Assembly (NCBI GenBank): GCA_038248655.1
Contig: JBBRXG010000002.1
Span: forward strand, 1-64,000
Source of the DNA: DATBLE01 sp038248655
Lineage (GTDB): Bacteria; Actinomycetota; Thermoleophilia; Gaiellales; Gaiellaceae
Length of the DNA: 64,000 nt
Direction: 5' to 3'
The notes under the pieces: model-generated
What the model saw: the letters and a program-made list of their open reading frames with translations, nothing else
Database searches by the model: none
What the model was told of the DNA's origin: nothing
Shown here: piece by piece, positions 61,507 through 64,000 of the stretch
How positions within the stretch are numbered: position 1 is the stretch's first letter
How the letters are laid out: every line of letters begins with the position of its first letter
Program-made: the position numbers and the translations under genes

Positions 61507-62339
61507 TGCTCCTCCGGCTCGGCTCGCGGGGCAGCCGGCTCGCGGTCACCCAGGCGTCTCTTGCCGCCGAGCACCTGCGTGGGCCCGGCCGCGAGATCGC
61601 ACTCGTCCCGATCACGACCGCGGGCGACCGTGACCGGCGCAGCCCGTTCGGCCAGATCGGCGAGCGCGGCGTCTTCGTCAAGGAGCTGGAAGAGGCGCTG
61701 CTCGAAGGGCGCATCGATGCCGCCGTGCATTCGGCGAAGGACATGACCTCGACCGACACGGCCGGGCTCGCTGTCGGCGCGTACCTGCCGCGCGAGGATC
61801 CCCGAGACGCGCTGTGCGGCGTCGTTCGGCTGCGCGCAGGACTGCGGATCGGCACGGCCTCCGTGCGCCGGCGGGCGCAGCTGCTCGCGCTCGAGCCCGA
61901 GCTCTCGATCGAGCCGCTGCGCGGCAACATCGACACGCGGCTGCGTAAGCGCGGCGAGCGCCGGCTCGACGCTGTCGTCCTGGCCGCCTGTGGACTCGAC
62001 CGGCTCGGGCTGGCGCACGAGATCGGTCACCGGTTCGATCCCGCCGAGCTGCTTCCCGAGGCCGGGCAGGGGGCGCTTGCGATCCAGGTGCGGGCCGGCG
62101 AGGAGCCGCTCGTCGCCGAGGCTGACGATCGCGAGACGAGGCGCCGAGTCGAGGCCGAGCGCACATGTCTCGCCGCGGTCGGGGGAGGCTGCCTCGCGCC
62201 GGTGGCGGCGCACCACGACGGCACGACTCTGGTCGGCCTGGTCGCCGACGAGGACGGCCGGTGGCTCGAACGACGCTCGGGCGACGATCCGGCAGCGGTC
62301 GGAGAGGAGCTCGCACGGGCCGCCGAGCGATCGTCCTGA
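61506..62339 (+). CDS. hemC: porphobilinogen deaminase
   Basis: 277 residues. HSAKDM (usual HSLKDV/M), RRRAQLLAL, LRGNIDTRLRKR and the cofactor cysteine C229 in GGGCLAPV. Assembles hydroxymethylbilane on its dipyrromethane cofactor. ATG overlaps the hemA stop (TGATG). Confidence 0.95.
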   Translation: MLLRLGSRGSRLAVTQASLAAEHLRGPGREIALVPITTAGDRDRRSPFGQIGERGVFVKELEEALLEGRIDAAVHSAKDMTSTDTAGLAVGAYLPREDPRDALCGVVRLRAGLRIGTASVRRRAQLLALEPELSIEPLRGNIDTRLRKRGERRLDAVVLAACGLDRLGLAHEIGHRFDPAELLPEAGQGALAIQVRAGEEPLVAEADDRETRRRVEAERTCLAAVGGGCLAPVAAHHDGTTLVGLVADEDGRWLERRSGDDPAAVGEELARAAERSS

Positions 62340-62947
62340 CGCGGCCCGAGGGCCGCAACGAGCGACTGGCGGCGCGGCTGCGCACGCTCGGCCACGAGGT
62401 CGTCGTCCGACCGCTCGTCGCCATCGAGCGGATCGAGACCGGCCCTGTTCGTCTGGACGGGTATGCCTGGCTAGTCCTGACGAGCGCCACCGGAGCGCAC
62501 GAGCTCAGGGCGCGCGCCGAGGGCGCCGCGTCCCGCGTGGCCGCGATCGGGCCGGCGACGGCGGAGGCGTGGGGGACGGTCGATCTCGTTCCGGCTGTCT
62601 CGACCCAGGAGGGGCTGCTCGCCGAGCTGCCGCGGCCGGCCGGCCGCGTGCTCTTCGCCGGCGCCGAGGGCGCGCGCCGGCTGCTCGTCGACGCTCTCGA
62701 CGCGGAGTTCGTCGCCCTCTACCGGACGAGACCCGTCTCCGGGGGCGGGACGATCGAGGGCGACCTCGCCGTGGTCGCATCTCCGTCGGCGGCCCGGGCG
62801 CTCGCCCGGCGGACTCGCGCGCTGCCGGTGGTGACGATCGGTCCCGAGACGACCCTGGCCGCGGAGGCGGTCGGACTCCGGGTCGCCGCCGAGGCGCCGA
62901 CCGCGGATCTAGAGGGTCTCGTCTCGGCCGTGGTCGCGGCCGGATAG
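62261..62947 (+). CDS. hemD: uroporphyrinogen-III synthase
   Basis: Up to 228 residues. HemD fold with IVLTRPEGRNERLAARLRTLG at the start of the core and ASPSAARAL plus IGPETTLAAEAVGLRV near the end. Start unsure: GTG 62261 overlaps hemC by 79 nt; CTG 62336 shares CTGA with the hemC stop but would drop part of the first beta strand. Follows hemC as in most haem operons. The 3' end overlaps the next promoter hexamer. Confidence 0.85.
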   Translation: MARTTLGRRSGSGRRGARTGRRAIVLTRPEGRNERLAARLRTLGHEVVVRPLVAIERIETGPVRLDGYAWLVLTSATGAHELRARAEGAASRVAAIGPATAEAWGTVDLVPAVSTQEGLLAELPRPAGRVLFAGAEGARRLLVDALDAEFVALYRTRPVSGGGTIEGDLAVVASPSAARALARRTRALPVVTIGPETTLAAEAVGLRVAAEAPTADLEGLVSAVVAAG

Positions 62948-62950
62948 CTT
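62945..62950 (+). promoter_or_regulatory. -10-like hexamer of the SAM hydroxide adenosyltransferase gene
   Basis: TAGCTT, including the hemD stop TAG, ends 7 nt before GTG 62958. Part of it is dictated by the stop codon, so this is weaker evidence. Confidence 0.3.
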
Positions 62951-62957
62951 CCAGCGC

Positions 62958-63761
62958 GTGGTCATCTCGTTCCTCTCCGACTTCGGGCTGCAGGACGATT
63001 TCGTGGGCACGTGCCACGGCGTGATCAAGCGGATCGCGCCCGGCGCGAGCGTCATCGACATCACGCACGGGATCGAGCCGCAGGCGGTGCTCCAGGGTGC
63101 GCTCGTGCTGGCGAGCACCGTCCCGTACATGCCGGAGGGCGTGCACCTCGCGGTCGTCGACCCGGGGGTCGGAGGCGGCCGTCGCGCGCTCGCCGTGCGC
63201 GACTCCGCCGGCCGGCTGTACGTCGGGCCCGACAACGGGCTGCTCGTCCCGGCTGTCGAGAGGCTCGGCGGCATCCACCAGGCCTGGGAGCTGACCAATC
63301 CGGCGTACATGCTCGAGCGGGTCTCGCGGACGTTCCACGGCCGGGACGTGTTCGCGCCTGCCGCCGCTCATCTCGCGAACGGGGTCGCGCCGGGCGAGCT
63401 CGGGCCACCGGTTCCGAGCGGCTCGCTCGTTCGGCTCGAGCTCCCGGCGCCTGAGATCGGCGAGGCGCGGATTCGCGCGACCGTTCTCTACATCGATCGC
63501 TTCGGGAACGTTCAGCTCAACCTCTCGCGGGCGGATGTCGAGCGGACGGGAATCGTCCCGGGGGCGAACGTCGAGCTCGACCTCGGTGTCGATCGGTACT
63601 ACGCGAGCGCCGCGACCACGTTCGCCGACGCGCGTGCGGGCGACATCATCCTCTACGAGGACGCGTACGAGAACATCGCGGTCGCGATCACCGGCGGGAA
63701 TGCGGCAGAGATGTTCTCGATCCGTCCTGGCCAGCAGCTGACGATCGCGCTGGTCCGCTGA
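62958..63761 (+). CDS. SAM hydroxide adenosyltransferase family (DUF62) protein
   Basis: 267 residues. SDFGLQDDFVG, DITHGIEPQ, VDPGVGGGRR and GPDNGLL are the DUF62 motifs. Family members hydrolyse SAM to adenosine and methionine or, rarely, act as chlorinase/fluorinase; hydrolase is the likely role. GTG 62958, 10 nt after hemD. No neighbour explains its use. Confidence 0.9.
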   Translation: MVISFLSDFGLQDDFVGTCHGVIKRIAPGASVIDITHGIEPQAVLQGALVLASTVPYMPEGVHLAVVDPGVGGGRRALAVRDSAGRLYVGPDNGLLVPAVERLGGIHQAWELTNPAYMLERVSRTFHGRDVFAPAAAHLANGVAPGELGPPVPSGSLVRLELPAPEIGEARIRATVLYIDRFGNVQLNLSRADVERTGIVPGANVELDLGVDRYYASAATTFADARAGDIILYEDAYENIAVAITGGNAAEMFSIRPGQQLTIALVR

Positions 63762-63782
63762 CAAGATTTCAGCTCACCCCTC

Positions 63783-63812
63783 GTGGCATGATCGTGGTAT
63801 AACAGTGGCATG
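63783..63812 (+). promoter_or_regulatory. promoter/operator of the antitoxin gene
   Basis: TATAAC (63798-63803) ends 6 nt before ATG 63810. Two direct repeats GTGGCATG (63783-63790 and 63805-63812), 22 bp apart, flank it with a related GTGGTAT between. Fits self-repression by a ribbon-helix-helix antitoxin. Confidence 0.45.
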
Positions 63813-64000
63813 GCGCGGGTGAGAATCAGCACTACCGTCGACGAGCAGTTGCTGGCCAGCGCGCGACGCGCTCGTTCCGGGTTGGCGGATTCGAGGCTCG
63901 TCGACGAGGCGCTCGCTGCTCTCGTCGCCCGGAATCGCGCCGTCGAGATCGATGCCGCCTACACGGCGTACGACAGCGTTCCGCTCGACTCCGGCGACGA
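63810..64000 (+). CDS. VapB-type antitoxin (ribbon-helix-helix), cut by the window edge
   Basis: 63 codons are visible: ARVRISTTVDEQLLASARRA, a beta-strand then helix like the N-terminus of VapB and related antitoxins; then helices LVDEALAALVARNRAVEID and a probable toxin-binding tail. The toxin gene, if any, lies beyond the edge. ATG near a TATAAC hexamer. Confidence 0.6.
   Translation, partial: MARVRISTTVDEQLLASARRARSGLADSRLVDEALAALVARNRAVEIDAAYTAYDSVPLDSGD

Noticed and set aside
62336..62339. CTG at the hemC stop as the hemD start
   Set aside because: It shares CTGA but would remove the first HemD strand; kept as alternative only.
1..64000. CRISPR, insertion sequence, prophage or riboswitch
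   Set aside because: I found no regular spaced repeats, transposase, phage genes, or known aptamer-like leader.

Overview
This is a high-GC (about 70% by eye) chromosomal segment around a replication origin. Gene content and order (dnaA-dnaN-recF-DciA/DUF721-gyrB-gyrA on one side; rpmH-rnpA-yidD-yidC-jag-rsmG-parA-parB on the other), sparse intergenic DNA and frequent GTG starts point to an Actinomycetota chromosome. A deep lineage such as Thermoleophilia (Gaiella-like) is my inference; there is no rRNA here to test it. No CRISPR array, insertion sequence, prophage or gene-free stretch above 300 bp was seen.

Layout. 1-12430 (minus): the end of an amidase-fabZHDGF run, then HAD, GNAT, arginase-like, accD, accA and a LigD cut by the left edge. 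12501-15471 (plus): NfeD, SPFH and a GalT-like protein. 15468-24546 (minus): gyrA, gyrB, DUF721, recF, dnaN, dnaA. 24617-24874: probable oriC, where gene direction switches. 24875-30291 (plus): ribosomal protein L34, RNase P protein, membrane insertion and chromosome partition genes, tRNA-Ile, and a bifunctional-nuclease family protein. 30298-35680 (minus): chorismate mutase, PrcB-like, L,D-transpeptidase, CPBP protease, HAD, BtuF-like and PIG-V-like proteins. 35704-40521 (plus): DUF2203, MscS, PBP1A and a GT-C enzyme. 40442-44683 (minus): DUF2079, GT4, GT2 and a Ser/Thr kinase. 44704-45894: moeA. 45933-48559 (minus): sortase and an M28-like membrane protein. 48595-64000 (mostly plus): a two-component pair, a LAGLIDADG protein (minus), HtrA, RsbW-like, a trehalose synthase-like GT4, OtsA, moaC, mog, UbiA, ccmABC, a CcmD-sized peptide, a HemX/CcsA protein, hemACD, a SAM hydroxide adenosyltransferase and a partial antitoxin.

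Genes are packed into operons with 1-17 nt overlaps, typically GTGA or ATGA. The functional themes are origin and replication, type II fatty acid synthesis, envelope building (PBP1A, L,D-transpeptidase, amidase, glycosyltransferases), molybdenum cofactor, cytochrome c maturation and haem.

Three expression features recur and are the main findings. (1) At least five proteins can only be full length if translation starts at CTG, three of them at an exact CTGA stop/start overlap. (2) Many operon-first genes have a -10-like hexamer ending 5-9 nt before the start codon, which implies leaderless mRNA. (3) Three divergent gene pairs appear to share one overlapping, near-symmetric -10. ParB also appears to be cut short by an in-frame amber codon.
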